This document shows positions 54,001-63,652 of a DNA stretch of 64,000 nt, in pieces. Made by a program: the position numbers and the translations under genes. The notes beneath the pieces were generated by a model. It did not search any database. It had not been told where the DNA came from and saw only the letters and a program-made list of their open reading frames with translations. The stretch lies in NCBI RefSeq assembly GCF_049331405.1, contig NZ_CP186274.1, positions 8,246,001 to 8,310,000 of the forward strand. The letters run 5' to 3'. How positions within the stretch are numbered: the first letter of the stretch is position 1; every line of letters begins with the position of its first letter. The stretch comes from PoT sp049331405. Its GTDB lineage: Bacteria > Planctomycetota > Planctomycetia > Isosphaerales > Isosphaeraceae.

Positions 54001-55254
54001 ATGAAGACGATAAAGACTTTCGATGAGAGATTTCGCGAGCCTGGTTCGTGGTGGATCGCCCTGGGATTCGTCGTGCTGTTGGGAATAGTGCTGAGGATCG
54101 CGATCGTCTCCGGGGATATCGGCAAACTGGAGGATCCGGACAACTACCTCAAACTCGCCCGCTCGCTCTTCGACGGTCGGGGATTCTCGCTGAAGGGGCG
54201 ACCCACGGCCTATCGGCCTCCCCTCTACCCCATCGTGCTGGCCCCCCTGGTCGGCGGCCTCGGCACACATTTGCCCCTCGGAATCGCGACGCTCCACGTC
54301 CTGATCGGCGGGGCCACCATCGTCGCCACCGGCTGGACCGGGAGGCGTTGGAGGATGTCCCATCACGCGTCACTCGCCGCGGCGTTCGTGGTCGCGGCAG
54401 ACCCCGTGCTCGTCTCCCAGGCGCGGATGGTCATGACCGAGACCTTCGCCGCGTTCCTGGTCGTCGCCACCCTGCTGGTGAGCACGTTGCCCGGCCTACG
54501 CGGAGCGATGTTCGGCGGGATGGGATTCGGGTTGGCCAGTCTCTGCCGTCCGAGCCTCCTGCCCGCGGCGTTCCTCGCAGCGTTTGCCTCGGTAATGCTA
54601 GGGCCCGGTTCTCGAAGGACCCGCCTTGGCCGAGGAGCAATCCTGGCCGTCGTCACGCTGGCCACGCTCTCCCCCTGGGCCTGGCGGAACGCCCGAATTT
54701 TCGGGGAACCGGTCTGGACGACAACCCACGGCGGCTACACCCTGGCACTGGCCAATAATCCCGTCTATTACGATGACGTGCTCAACGGGCCACCGGGCAC
54801 GGTCTGGTCGGGGCCAAATCAGCGGGATTGGTTCGTGAAGACGAATCAATTCGTTGCGGGGCTCGGCGAGATTGAGGCCGACCGCCGACTGCGAGGCGCC
54901 GCCCTGGCGATGATCAAGGACCGGCCGGTTGATTTCTGCCGGGCATCCATGTCCAGGTTGAGCCGATTCTGGGCGATTGCACCTGCGGGGGCCGTTTATT
55001 CCTCGAAATTGAGGTGGATCACCACGCTCTGGACCTTGCCGCTCTGGATTTTCCTGATCCGGGGGACGTTACGCAAGGAATCATGGTCATGGCCGCAAAT
55101 CATGGCCGCGATTTTCATTCTGACACTTACGGGCGTGCATCTCTTTTATTGGACCGATCTGCGGATGCGTGCGCCGATCGTGCCCGCGATTGCCCTCGTC
55201 GCGGCCCTCGGATTGCCTCAAAATAGGAAAGCATCGAGCGATAAGTTGGGGTGA
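54001..55254 (+). CDS. GT39-like membrane glycosyltransferase
   Basis: A 417-residue polytopic membrane protein of the GT-C type. After the first membrane segment comes the acidic loop DPDNYLKLARSLFDGRGFSL, then RPTAYRPPLYPIVLAPL, which together are the hallmark of ArnT/PMT-like enzymes (aspartate near the lipid-phosphate donor site; RPPLYP). About ten membrane segments follow, and the C-terminus is short. It transfers a sugar from a polyprenyl-phosphate. It is one of three such proteins in the window and has no obvious pathway partner. ATG 54001 directly follows ATTTCATCCC; no strong Shine-Dalgarno is seen. Confidence 0.88.
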   Translation: MKTIKTFDERFREPGSWWIALGFVVLLGIVLRIAIVSGDIGKLEDPDNYLKLARSLFDGRGFSLKGRPTAYRPPLYPIVLAPLVGGLGTHLPLGIATLHVLIGGATIVATGWTGRRWRMSHHASLAAAFVVAADPVLVSQARMVMTETFAAFLVVATLLVSTLPGLRGAMFGGMGFGLASLCRPSLLPAAFLAAFASVMLGPGSRRTRLGRGAILAVVTLATLSPWAWRNARIFGEPVWTTTHGGYTLALANNPVYYDDVLNGPPGTVWSGPNQRDWFVKTNQFVAGLGEIEADRRLRGAALAMIKDRPVDFCRASMSRLSRFWAIAPAGAVYSSKLRWITTLWTLPLWIFLIRGTLRKESWSWPQIMAAIFILTLTGVHLFYWTDLRMRAPIVPAIALVAALGLPQNRKASSDKLG

Positions 55255-55424
55255 AAACCCATGGTCATTCATCATGGAAAAAAAATTCAAATTCCTCGCG
55301 GATTCTAGCTGTTCAAATCAGGGAGAAACGTTAGGCTAATGACAGCCGCTCTCGGCGGGTTCCTTTTAGTTAGCCGTTTCCAGTGCTAGCCTCGCCAGAA
55401 CGCTCAATTCGCAGAGGTATGACA

Positions 55425-55850
<426 letters not shown>

Positions 55851-56466
55851 TCCAAAAGTCGGTAGCACTGGCCCGACACGTTTACGGGTCTGACCACGCT
55901 GCCGACTTGCGTGCTCGCTCCTCTGCAGTTCTCGGCGACCTGCTCTCGACAAATCAGCGCATCACATTCGGTGATCGGGCCGACCAATTTGGGTCGGCCT
56001 TTCGTCGTTTTTACGATTTCCTTTCTCCGCGATCTTATCAGTCTTCACCATTCGCTTGATCCTCATCCAACTTTTTCCAATCCTTGAATCACGTTGACTT
56101 GTCGAATTCTGTATATTCGTAAAATCAGGCTCTTTTGAAGGATTTTCTGGCCCCGAAGAAACTCCGTTATCGCATGGAGGTGCAGGCTGTCGTCAATCCA
56201 CCCAGGACGTTGGAGGACGACCGAAATCAGGCGAGTTCGTGCGGGAATCGACATTGGTATTTTCGAGATGTGGCTAGCACTCAAATACGCTCAATCCTGA
56301 ATACTTGACTCGATTTCCCGGCCGGGAGGATCTCGCCGGGACTACTCCCAGTTTGCCGACCGCGGACGAGGGATCGCGGGCTGACCGCCGATGCCACGAG
56401 GATTCGAGGCAGTCAACGCTCGCGGGATCTGCAGCGCTCCCCCCAGGATGGTAAAGGACTTTCATC
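55851..56466. other. Intergenic region with terminator, AT-richer
   Basis: 616 bases with the RRM terminator near 55977 and no credible gene. The part around 56050-56150 is AT-rich and carries a TTGACT and a TATATT, but their spacing is only 12 bases, too short for a normal promoter. Confidence 0.5.
55977..56010 (+). terminator. Rho-independent terminator after the RRM gene
   Basis: An 8-bp stem (GGCCGACC / GGTCGGCC) with a 6-base loop, followed by TTTCGTCGTTTTT. Confidence 0.75.
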
Positions 56467-57471
56467 ATGCCACGGTTCCGAGAATGGCTGGGACGAACGC
56501 CTCTCACCGATCCCAAGTCGCTGGTGAGTTCCCTTGCCTTCCACGGCGTCCTCATCTTCGCGATCTCCCTGGCCGCGTTCAGCGTCTCTGCGCCCAGCAC
56601 GGATACGAGGTCCGGGAGCGTCCGAGGCGAGCTTGATCCCGTCGACAATCGCGAGGCCACGGAGGCGGGGGGCAGCCCCGGCGAGATCGGCGGCCAGGGG
56701 ACTCTCGAGGTCGTCCCCTCGGCCAACGGCACCGAATCGCCAGGCCTCGCACGCGACCCGGCGGCGGATGCCCTGATCTCGGAGATCATCCCGAATCCGA
56801 GCCTGCCCGACCCGGCTCCGAGGGCGCTGCCCGGGCCCCAGACGTCGGGGATCGGCGTCCTCCCAGGCCCTTCGGCCGGGGGTGGCGGGGGTTCCGGGAC
56901 CGGTTCCGGTGGTGGCGTCGGTCGCGGCGTCGGCCCCGGGACCGAGTTCTTCGGCGCCAAGGAAAACGCCGTCTCGTTTGCCTACGTCATTGATTGTTCG
57001 GGGAGTATGGCGACGCGGAATGCCTTGAATGTTGCCAAACGCGAGTTGCTCGCCAGCCTGGGCCATCTCCCCCCCTCGGCCCATTTCGCCGTGGTCTTCT
57101 ACAACCTTAAGGCCACGATGCTGTCCGACCCGAACGGAAATCAAGGCTTGATGACCGCGAGCCCCGGGAACAAGTCGCGGGTCAAGGTCCAGCTCGACAC
57201 GATCCTACCTGATGGCGGGACCGATCATATGCTGGCGCTTCGAGCGGCCCTGGCGCTTCGTCCGGAGGTGATCTTCTTCCTGACCGACGCAGACCTGATG
57301 ACGAACACCGATGCCTCGGAGATCCTGTCCGAGGCGGGGAAGACGCGCATCCAGGCGATCGAGTTCGGGCGAGGTGCCGACCTCGGCGGCTCCGGCCCGC
57401 TCCGACGGCTGGCGAACTCGACGGGCGGATCCTATCGCTACCTCGACGTCACCAAGTTCCCGAAGCCCTGA
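56467..57471 (+). CDS. Membrane-anchored von Willebrand factor A domain protein
   Basis: A 334-residue protein. A membrane segment lies at about residues 22-42 (LVSSLAFHGVLIFAISLAAF), similar in placement to TonB-like proteins. A Gly/Pro-rich linker follows (to about residue 160), then a vWA domain (about 170-330) with the metal-ion-dependent adhesion motif VIDCSGSM (DxSxS) and a later FLTDAD. The domain is thus external and may bind protein ligands in a metal-dependent way. Upstream and downstream gaps are several hundred bases, so it is probably single. No partner gene is visible. Confidence 0.85.
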   Translation: MPRFREWLGRTPLTDPKSLVSSLAFHGVLIFAISLAAFSVSAPSTDTRSGSVRGELDPVDNREATEAGGSPGEIGGQGTLEVVPSANGTESPGLARDPAADALISEIIPNPSLPDPAPRALPGPQTSGIGVLPGPSAGGGGGSGTGSGGGVGRGVGPGTEFFGAKENAVSFAYVIDCSGSMATRNALNVAKRELLASLGHLPPSAHFAVVFYNLKATMLSDPNGNQGLMTASPGNKSRVKVQLDTILPDGGTDHMLALRAALALRPEVIFFLTDADLMTNTDASEILSEAGKTRIQAIEFGRGADLGGSGPLRRLANSTGGSYRYLDVTKFPKP

Positions 57472-57755
57472 TTCGGATTGACCTCTCCGCCAATCTCTCC
57501 TACCATCCCGCCGCAAGCGGCACGCTCTCCGTTCTTCGATGCGCCCTTTGGGTCCCCGCGGTCGACCCAGGGATCGGCGCACCTAGGGTAACGGCGACGC
57601 ATCGTGCCGCGTGGACCGATCGGCCAGGGAACGGCCAGTCCACCTCGAGACGCGTCGTTCGCCAGCGGCCACCCATCCCGGCCAGGTCGGGATCGGCGTG
57701 CCCAGGTGGACGCCCCTTGATTCGTTGTTCATTCCCCGGCTCCGGGAGGGGAACC

Positions 57756-58373
57756 ATGCGTACGGCGATCATTGTCACAACGCTCAGCATCGCGGCGATC
57801 GCCGCCTGGATCACGATCGAGACCCGGCGCAACCGGCTAGTCTGGGACCACTTCGACGTGGTCAAGCCCGGTGTCCTCTACCGCAGCGGACAGCTCAACG
57901 GCGACCAGCTCAAGGACGCCATCAGCCAATACAAGATCCGCACGGTCGTGAACTTCCAGTACCCGGGCGACGGGGTCAACGCCGAACGCGAGATCACGCA
58001 GAAGCTCGGCATCGGGTTCGTGAACCTGCCCATGCCCGGCGACGGATTCGGCCGTGAACATCAATTTCGAGAAGTCCTCAAAGCATGTGATGATCCTGCA
58101 CGCAGGCCGGTGCTGATCCACTGCGCCCGCGGGACCTGCCGGACCGGTGCGGCCGTCGCCCTCTACCGATTCGAACGCGACGGCTGGACCATCCAGGACG
58201 TGGCCGCCGAGATGAGGCGACAGACTTATCGCGAGGGCTGGCTGCCGGGATACATCTACGGAATGGTCCGCAACCACCCCAACCAGGCGATCTACGACCA
58301 GGCCGTGGTCCTGGACCAGCAACAGCAGCAACGCACCCAGGAAAGGGCGAAGGAGACCACCAATGTCCGCTGA
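57756..58373 (+). CDS. Membrane-anchored dual-specificity/tyrosine phosphatase-like protein
   Basis: A 205-residue protein with an N-terminal membrane segment (about residues 2-22) and a phosphatase domain. The signature is HCARGTCRTG (HCx5R), with catalytic cysteine near residue 124, and VLYRSGQL and the MPGDGF loop (possible general acid) upstream. Similar proteins remove phosphate from Tyr, Ser/Thr or from inositol phosphates. The catalytic residues are intact. ATG 57756 has GGGAGGGG nearby. It overlaps the start of the downstream membrane glycosyltransferase-like gene by 11 bases, so the two are translationally coupled. Confidence 0.88.
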   Translation: MRTAIIVTTLSIAAIAAWITIETRRNRLVWDHFDVVKPGVLYRSGQLNGDQLKDAISQYKIRTVVNFQYPGDGVNAEREITQKLGIGFVNLPMPGDGFGREHQFREVLKACDDPARRPVLIHCARGTCRTGAAVALYRFERDGWTIQDVAAEMRRQTYREGWLPGYIYGMVRNHPNQAIYDQAVVLDQQQQQRTQERAKETTNVR

Positions 58374-59991
58374 TGACGACCAGGACGTGACGTCGAATTC
58401 GCCCGCGACCGTCGAGATGCCCAAGAAGCCGAGTCGCCAGGCCCTGGCCTATGCCTGGGTGGCCTTCCTGACCCTCGCCGCCGGATTCGTCTTGATCGGC
58501 GGCGGCAACCTTGACCTCGGCCCGGTCGAGTCCAAGATCGGGCTCGCCTCGGCGAGTGCGTTCGGCCCGATGGGTCAGCTCTACGGCGGATGGGAGCCGA
58601 GCCTCTGGCCCGGAACCGTGGGGCCGAGCCACGTCTGGGGTCAGGGAGAAGACTCCGAATTCCCCACTCCCGCGTCGGTGCGTTGGCCGGCCGCCATCGC
58701 CGGGATCCTGACCGGCCTGGTCCTCTTCCTTCGCTTCACGAGCCTCTTCGGCATCCGAAGCGCGATCATCGTCTCGCTCTGCTGGTTCGGTAGCGTCGCC
58801 CTGATCGACCGATCGGCGGGCGGCATCCTGAACCTGGTCGCCGGCCTCGGGGTCATCGCCGCCCTGGATCGTCTCCTGGCTCGCGGCTCCGACTGGCTCT
58901 CGGGCATCTGGGCGAGTCTGGCATTCCTGGCAGGTGGGTGGCCGCCTCTGGCGTTGATCGCTCTCACGATGGTCGTCATCGGCCGTCGCGAGTCGAAGCT
59001 CGGAGTCGGCCTGCTGCTGCCTCCGCTGGTCACGATCGTGGCCTGGTCGGCGTGGGCACTCTCCGTCATGCCGGCGGAGGCCTGGGCCGCGGCGCTGACA
59101 CTCCCGTTCACGCAGACATCTGCCTGGTTCCTCGCCCTCGAGGTCGTGGCCTTGAGCCTGCCCTGGGGGCCGATCGCCCTGATTGGCCTCAGCCGATCCG
59201 TCCGCGATGGTTGGAATCCGCCCGAGCGACGTTACGTCCTGGGCTGGCTGCAAGTCGCCGGCGCCGGCCTGATCGTCGGGACGTTCATCCCGGGGTTGTC
59301 CTCCGCAGCAATGATCCCAATCCTCGCGGGCCTTGCCGTCGCCGCGGCCGCTTGCCTCGATCGACTCTGGACCCTCAACGTGTCGACGGCCGCCCGCCGG
59401 GGTTTCCTGGCGATCGCCGTAGGACTGGCCGCGATCTGGATCGTGGTCGCCGCGATTGGGGGCATCGGCCTGGCGAGTGCGGCTCCTTACTATCGATATG
59501 TGGCGATGGTCCTGCTCGTCCTGGCGTTCTCGATGGGCGCCATCGCGGCGATGGGCGTAGCGACGGGGGACATCCGCCGCGGGATGCTCACGCTGCTCCT
59601 GCTGGCGATCAGCCTCAAGCTCGGGCACTGGGGCTACTACGTCCCCGAGTGGAACTACCGGCGGAGCCAGGGCCCTTGGGGACGAGCCATCGGTCAGTGG
59701 GTCCCACCCCGGTGGCCCATCTATACGACTCACACGTGGCCGTTCGACCTTGCGTTCTCGACGGGCCGACAGGTCCGACAGCTCGCCGCCCCGAAGCTCA
59801 TTGCGTACCAACCGGGCACTCAACCGAAGTTCATCCTACTGCTCGAGGCGGAATTCGAGCACTGGCCCGAAGATGCGACGCCCATTCTCAAGGTCTCGAG
59901 CTTCCAGGATGAGCATGGTCAGGTTCGCGTCCTGGCTCGTACCCAGGGAGAGTTTTCGTGGAGGCTGGCTCGTCAGACCCGCGAAGAATGA
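58363..59991 (+). CDS. Polytopic membrane protein, GT-C-like
   Basis: A 542-residue protein with about ten membrane segments and a soluble C-terminal part of 110 residues (FDLAFSTGRQVRQLAAP, HWPEDATPILKVSSFQ). The layout, especially the long external loop at about residues 50-100 and the arrangement of membrane segments, resembles GT-C glycosyltransferases of the ArnT/GT39 type, but the catalytic aspartate motif of the first loop is not clearly present. It begins 11 bases before the stop of the phosphatase gene, so they share an operon. Whether it is an active transferase is open. Confidence 0.7.
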   Translation: MSADDDQDVTSNSPATVEMPKKPSRQALAYAWVAFLTLAAGFVLIGGGNLDLGPVESKIGLASASAFGPMGQLYGGWEPSLWPGTVGPSHVWGQGEDSEFPTPASVRWPAAIAGILTGLVLFLRFTSLFGIRSAIIVSLCWFGSVALIDRSAGGILNLVAGLGVIAALDRLLARGSDWLSGIWASLAFLAGGWPPLALIALTMVVIGRRESKLGVGLLLPPLVTIVAWSAWALSVMPAEAWAAALTLPFTQTSAWFLALEVVALSLPWGPIALIGLSRSVRDGWNPPERRYVLGWLQVAGAGLIVGTFIPGLSSAAMIPILAGLAVAAAACLDRLWTLNVSTAARRGFLAIAVGLAAIWIVVAAIGGIGLASAAPYYRYVAMVLLVLAFSMGAIAAMGVATGDIRRGMLTLLLLAISLKLGHWGYYVPEWNYRRSQGPWGRAIGQWVPPRWPIYTTHTWPFDLAFSTGRQVRQLAAPKLIAYQPGTQPKFILLLEAEFEHWPEDATPILKVSSFQDEHGQVRVLARTQGEFSWRLARQTREE

Positions 59992-60385
59992 GCTGATCCA
60001 GGCCTGACCGACGAAGTTCGTGAGACGAAAACGCCACTCTTCGCATCGATTCTCAGTCGTTGCGACGGAGTGGCGTTCTTGTGCGCAAGCGTCTTGATAA
60101 ATCTCGCTTTGCGATTCCGAAGTTTGAAGGTATGGTGAGAAATAGAACATCTACTGAAATTTCAACGCTATTCGGTACAAAAAACGCAGAATGAGTCACC
60201 GCCGTCCATCACGACCGTACGCTACAATGACATTGAGAACTGAAGGCGATTGAAATGAGGTCATTCGCGTTTGAGGATGTGGACGAGCCATCCGAAGCGC
60301 CTTGATCGCTCGGTAGGGGTTGAACAGGCTCCATCGGGAAGAACGCGTCACGACTGGTGAGCCTGCGTAGAGGGGTGCAACAGCG
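59992..60385. other. Intergenic region with hairpin
   Basis: 394 bases between the GT-C-like gene and the second kinase. The arms AACGCCACTC (60030) and GAGTGGCGTT (60068) form a hairpin with a 28-base loop, followed by CTTGTG, probably a terminator. The rest is AT-richer and holds the kinase promoter. No gene is seen. Confidence 0.55.
60030..60080 (+). terminator. Terminator after the GT-C-like gene
   Basis: A 10-bp stem (AACGCCACTC / GAGTGGCGTT) with a long loop and a weak T tail, 39 bases after the stop codon. Confidence 0.5.
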
Positions 60386-61345
60386 ATGCTAGGAAAGCTT
60401 AAAGAGCTACTCGGATCCAAGAGCCAACCCAATCCGCAGGTCCCTCCGAAAGCTCCAACCACAACCGCAGCCGTTCCGGCTCCTAAGGCGGCCACCAAGC
60501 CTCGACGCTCTCGCGTCAACATTCAGCGCCGATTCAACCTGCTCTCGATGACCTCCCAGGGGAGTATGTCGCGCGTCCATCGCGCCATCGACACATCGAA
60601 CGGCAGGACCGTCTGCCTGAAAATCCAGATCCCCGACAAGAATAGCGCCGCGGCGGCCCGAGCGGCCTACGAAAATCGCCCCTCCGAGGGTGAGATGGCG
60701 ATGAAGCTCGTGCACCCGAACATCGTCCGCACTTATGAGTACGGCGACTCGACGCGAGGTGAGCACTTCATCGTCATGGAGTTCATCGACGGGGTCAGCC
60801 TCCAATTCGTCCGGGAGACGCGCTCGGCGAACCTGGCCGAGAAGCTCGAACTGCTCGCCCAGGCGGCCGAGGGTTTGGCCATGGTCCATGCCCAGGGGCT
60901 CATCCACCGCGATATCAACCCCAGGAACTTCCTGGTGGACAACAATCGCATCGTCAAGCTGATCGACTTCGGACTGACGGTCCCCAACACGCCGGTCTTC
61001 CGCCGCCCCGGCAACCGCACGGGTACCATTCAGTACATGGCGCCCGAGTTGATCCGACGCGAGGCGACCGACGAGAAGCTCGACATCTTCTCCTTCGGCG
61101 CGATGGCCTTCGAGTTCTTCACGGACCGACTGCCCTACGACTCGTCGAACAACAACTCGCTAGCCATGATGCTCCAGCGCATCAACTCCGAGCCGCTCGA
61201 CCCGGCCAAGGCCAACCCCGAGTTGCCCACCGAACTCACAGACCTCATCCGCAAGATGATCGCCAAGCGCCCGGCTGATCGCTGGAAGTCGATGGCGAAC
61301 GTCGCGGATATCCTGCGGCAGATTCCGGTCGAAGCTCGGGCCTGA
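60386..61345 (+). CDS. Ser/Thr protein kinase, soluble, with unusual catalytic loop
   Basis: A 319-residue kinase with a positively charged N-terminal segment (residues 1-48) and a kinase domain (about 50-315). The lysine is K79 (VCLKI), DFG at 194-196 and APE as MAPELIR; the catalytic loop reads HRDINPRN (D176), so the usual lysine of HRDLKPxN is asparagine. The glycine loop SQGSMSRVH is poor in glycines. It may be slow, atypical or inactive; the aspartates are kept. There is no membrane segment and no FHA or PASTA domain. It stands alone upstream of the translation block. Confidence 0.88.
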   Translation: MLGKLKELLGSKSQPNPQVPPKAPTTTAAVPAPKAATKPRRSRVNIQRRFNLLSMTSQGSMSRVHRAIDTSNGRTVCLKIQIPDKNSAAAARAAYENRPSEGEMAMKLVHPNIVRTYEYGDSTRGEHFIVMEFIDGVSLQFVRETRSANLAEKLELLAQAAEGLAMVHAQGLIHRDINPRNFLVDNNRIVKLIDFGLTVPNTPVFRRPGNRTGTIQYMAPELIRREATDEKLDIFSFGAMAFEFFTDRLPYDSSNNNSLAMMLQRINSEPLDPAKANPELPTELTDLIRKMIAKRPADRWKSMANVADILRQIPVEARA

Positions 61346-61431
61346 GCCCCTGCGCCAGACTTGCCCCCAGGGAAAGACGGTCAGGTCAGATGACTGGCCC
61401 GGCCTTTAGGGGCAACATCAATTGCTGGCGC

Positions 61432-62385
61432 TTACGCCCGTCGGGTTGCTCGGATCACGCGGGGATGGTTGGCGTGGTCTCGAATCGTTGGGGCCAGCTC
61501 GAAAGCCGGATGCGACGAGATCAGGTCGCGGACCGGCTTTTCCTGATCCGAGCCAATCTCGAGGATCAGGTGTCCGCCCGGCTTGAGGAGCGTGACCGCC
61601 CCGGCGACCAGGGGTTCGACGACACGCAGGCCGTCGTCACCGCCGTCGAGGGCCATATGCGGCTCATAGAGCCTTACTCCCGGCTCGAGCGTCGGGATCG
61701 TCGTGCTGGGGATGTAAGGCGGATTCGAGAGGATCACGTCGAAGGGACCGTCGTCAGCCACAGGCTCGAACAGGTTACCCTGGCGGAACACGATCCGATC
61801 CGAGAGCCCATGCTTCTTGGCATTACCCTCGGCGATGGCCAGTGCTTCGGGGCTGAGGTCTACTGCGATGAATCGGGCCGATTTTTGATGCAGGGTGCAG
61901 GCGAGAGCCAGGCAACCTGAGCCGGTCCCGATATCGACGGCGCGGGGTGATTCGAGATTCTTCGTCATGGCGAGGAACTCGACGACCACGAACTCCGAGT
62001 CGGGCCGAGGTATCAGGACGGCCGGCGAGACCTTCAGCATCAAGGAGTAAAACTCCTTGCGCCCTACGAGATAAGCAACGGGAGTGCCTTCGGCCCGTCG
62101 GCGTACCAGGTCGCGGAACGTGGCTCGGGGAGTCGCCCCGACCTCGTCCTCATAGTGGGTGTAGAGCTGGACGCGTTCCCAGGAGAGCACGTCGGCGAGC
62201 AGGACCTCGGCGTCGAGCCTGGGGCTCTCGGAACCACGTCGCTTGAGATAGTCGGCGGTCCAGGTGAGGAGCCGCCCGACGGTCCAGCGATCGGGATCGT
62301 CCTGAGGGCTTCCTACCCCTGCTGCCGCTGGCGTCGTCCCGTTCACGGATTGGGACGCATGAAGGGAGTCGGCGTCTTTTGGCAT
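61432..62385 (-). CDS. prmC: Peptide chain release factor N5-glutamine methyltransferase
   Basis: A 317-residue class I methyltransferase that methylates the glutamine of the GGQ motif in RF1 and RF2. Motif I is DIGTGSGCLALAC, and the substrate-binding NPPY motif is present (VILSNPPYIPS). Length is somewhat above the usual 280 because of a hydrophilic N-terminal extension of about 30 residues. It lies six bases downstream of prfA, the gene for its own substrate, in the conserved rpmE-prfA-prmC order, and should be cotranscribed. Confidence 0.97.
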   Translation of the reverse strand: MPKDADSLHASQSVNGTTPAAAGVGSPQDDPDRWTVGRLLTWTADYLKRRGSESPRLDAEVLLADVLSWERVQLYTHYEDEVGATPRATFRDLVRRRAEGTPVAYLVGRKEFYSLMLKVSPAVLIPRPDSEFVVVEFLAMTKNLESPRAVDIGTGSGCLALACTLHQKSARFIAVDLSPEALAIAEGNAKKHGLSDRIVFRQGNLFEPVADDGPFDVILSNPPYIPSTTIPTLEPGVRLYEPHMALDGGDDGLRVVEPLVAGAVTLLKPGGHLILEIGSDQEKPVRDLISSHPAFELAPTIRDHANHPRVIRATRRA

Positions 62386-62391
62386 CGTAGG

Positions 62392-63459
62392 TCACACCTC
62401 GCCGAGTTGCTCGCGGCGGTCGTGGTCGATCAAGGCGGTAGTCAGCGGGGAAAGATCCCCGAGTATCACGCGGTCGAGGTTGTAGAGGGTCAGGCCGATG
62501 CGGTGGTCCGTCACCCTGTTTTGCGGGAAGTTATAGGTCCTGATGCGCTGGGATCGGTCTCCCGAGCCGATCAGGGTCCGGCGAGCCTCCGCGCGTTCCG
62601 AGCGGGCTTTCTCCTCGACCTGGTCGAAGAGGCGGCTCCGAAGGATTCGCATGGCCTTCGCTTTGTTCTTGTGCTGGCTCCGCTCGTCCCGGCAGTTGAC
62701 CACGATGCCCGACGGCAGGTGTGTTATCCGGACCCCGCTCTCCGTCTTGTTCTGGTGCTGGCCGCCCGGGCCGCCGGCACGCATCACGTCGATCTGGAGA
62801 TCCTCGTTGCGAATGATGATATCGACTTCCTCGGGTTCCGGCAAAACGGCGACCGTGGCGGCCGAAGTATGGATCCGGCCCTGCGTCTCCGTGACCGGCA
62901 CGCGCTGGACGCGATGCCCGCCGCTCTCGAACTGGAGATGGCGGAAGGCCCCCTCGCCATTGATCCCGAAGGAGGCCTCGCGGAAGCCCCCGAGCTCGGT
63001 CGGGACCATCTCGAGCGCCTCGAACTTCCAGCCCATCTGGTCGGAGAAGCGTTGATACATCTCGAAGAGGTCGCGGGCGAAGAGCGCAGCTTCGTCGCCG
63101 CCGGTGCCGGCGCGGATCTCGATGATCAGGCCGGCGCGGTCGTTCCCGGCCTTCTGGTCGTAGAGGAGGTCCCGGAGGGTCTCGCCGATTTCGGTCTGAC
63201 GGATCCGCAGGGCTTCGAGCTCGGCCTCGGCATAAGTCCTCATTTCGAAGTCGGTTTCAGCCTCGCAGAGGGCCTCCGCCTCGCCGATCTGTTGTCCGAG
63301 TTCGAGATAGCGGCCATAAGGGATCGCGAGCTTGGCCAGGCTGCTCCGCTCCTTGGCCAGCGCGGTCAGGCGGGAGACGTCCGTGACCACGTCGGGATCC
63401 AGGAGGGCCTGCTCGAGTTCGCAGAATCGTTGGTAATCGGTCTGAAGCTTCTCAAACAC
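62392..63459 (-). CDS. prfA: Peptide chain release factor 1
   Basis: A 355-residue factor that reads UAA and UAG and releases the finished peptide. The stop-codon reading motif is PVT (residues 188-190) and the peptidyl-tRNA hydrolysis motif is GGQ (residues 232-234, in RAGGPGGQHQNKTES). Length and layout are those of typical RF1. The start is GTG (63459), before MFEKLQTDYQ. It is the middle gene of rpmE-prfA-prmC, so its methylation enzyme is made from the same transcript. Confidence 0.98.
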   Translation of the reverse strand: MFEKLQTDYQRFCELEQALLDPDVVTDVSRLTALAKERSSLAKLAIPYGRYLELGQQIGEAEALCEAETDFEMRTYAEAELEALRIRQTEIGETLRDLLYDQKAGNDRAGLIIEIRAGTGGDEAALFARDLFEMYQRFSDQMGWKFEALEMVPTELGGFREASFGINGEGAFRHLQFESGGHRVQRVPVTETQGRIHTSAATVAVLPEPEEVDIIIRNEDLQIDVMRAGGPGGQHQNKTESGVRITHLPSGIVVNCRDERSQHKNKAKAMRILRSRLFDQVEEKARSERAEARRTLIGSGDRSQRIRTYNFPQNRVTDHRIGLTLYNLDRVILGDLSPLTTALIDHDRREQLGEV

Positions 63460-63587
63460 GACGGACCCGCTCCGACTGCCAACGAGGTGATTCGAGAATC
63501 GGCCGGTCTGGGCTTGATCGCTCCAAGCGGGACGTCGTCAATCCCTTGACGCCCCGAGGAGACAGTAGACGCATTCTGAAAAGACCA

Positions 63588-63632
63588 ACGGCCCGTCGGG
63601 CTGCATCCGGGGGATGCCGCCTGGCGGGCCGT
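63588..63632 (-). terminator. Possible weak terminator between rpmE and prfA
   Basis: An 8-bp stem (ACGGCCCG / CGGGCCGT) with an inner GC-rich loop; on the minus strand it is followed by TTGGTCTTTTC. It may partly separate rpmE from prfA. Confidence 0.5.
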
Positions 63633-63652
63633 CAAGCTTGCTGCGATGGAGA

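Noticed and set aside
56095..56120. A promoter-like TTGACT with TATATT
   Set aside because: Spacing is only 12 bases, too short for sigma-70, and there is no gene at a sensible distance.
58078..59823. A 581-residue minus-strand frame opposite the phosphatase and GT-C-like genes
   Set aside because: Very charged, repetitive Arg/Asp/Gly composition as expected for an antisense frame of a membrane-protein gene.
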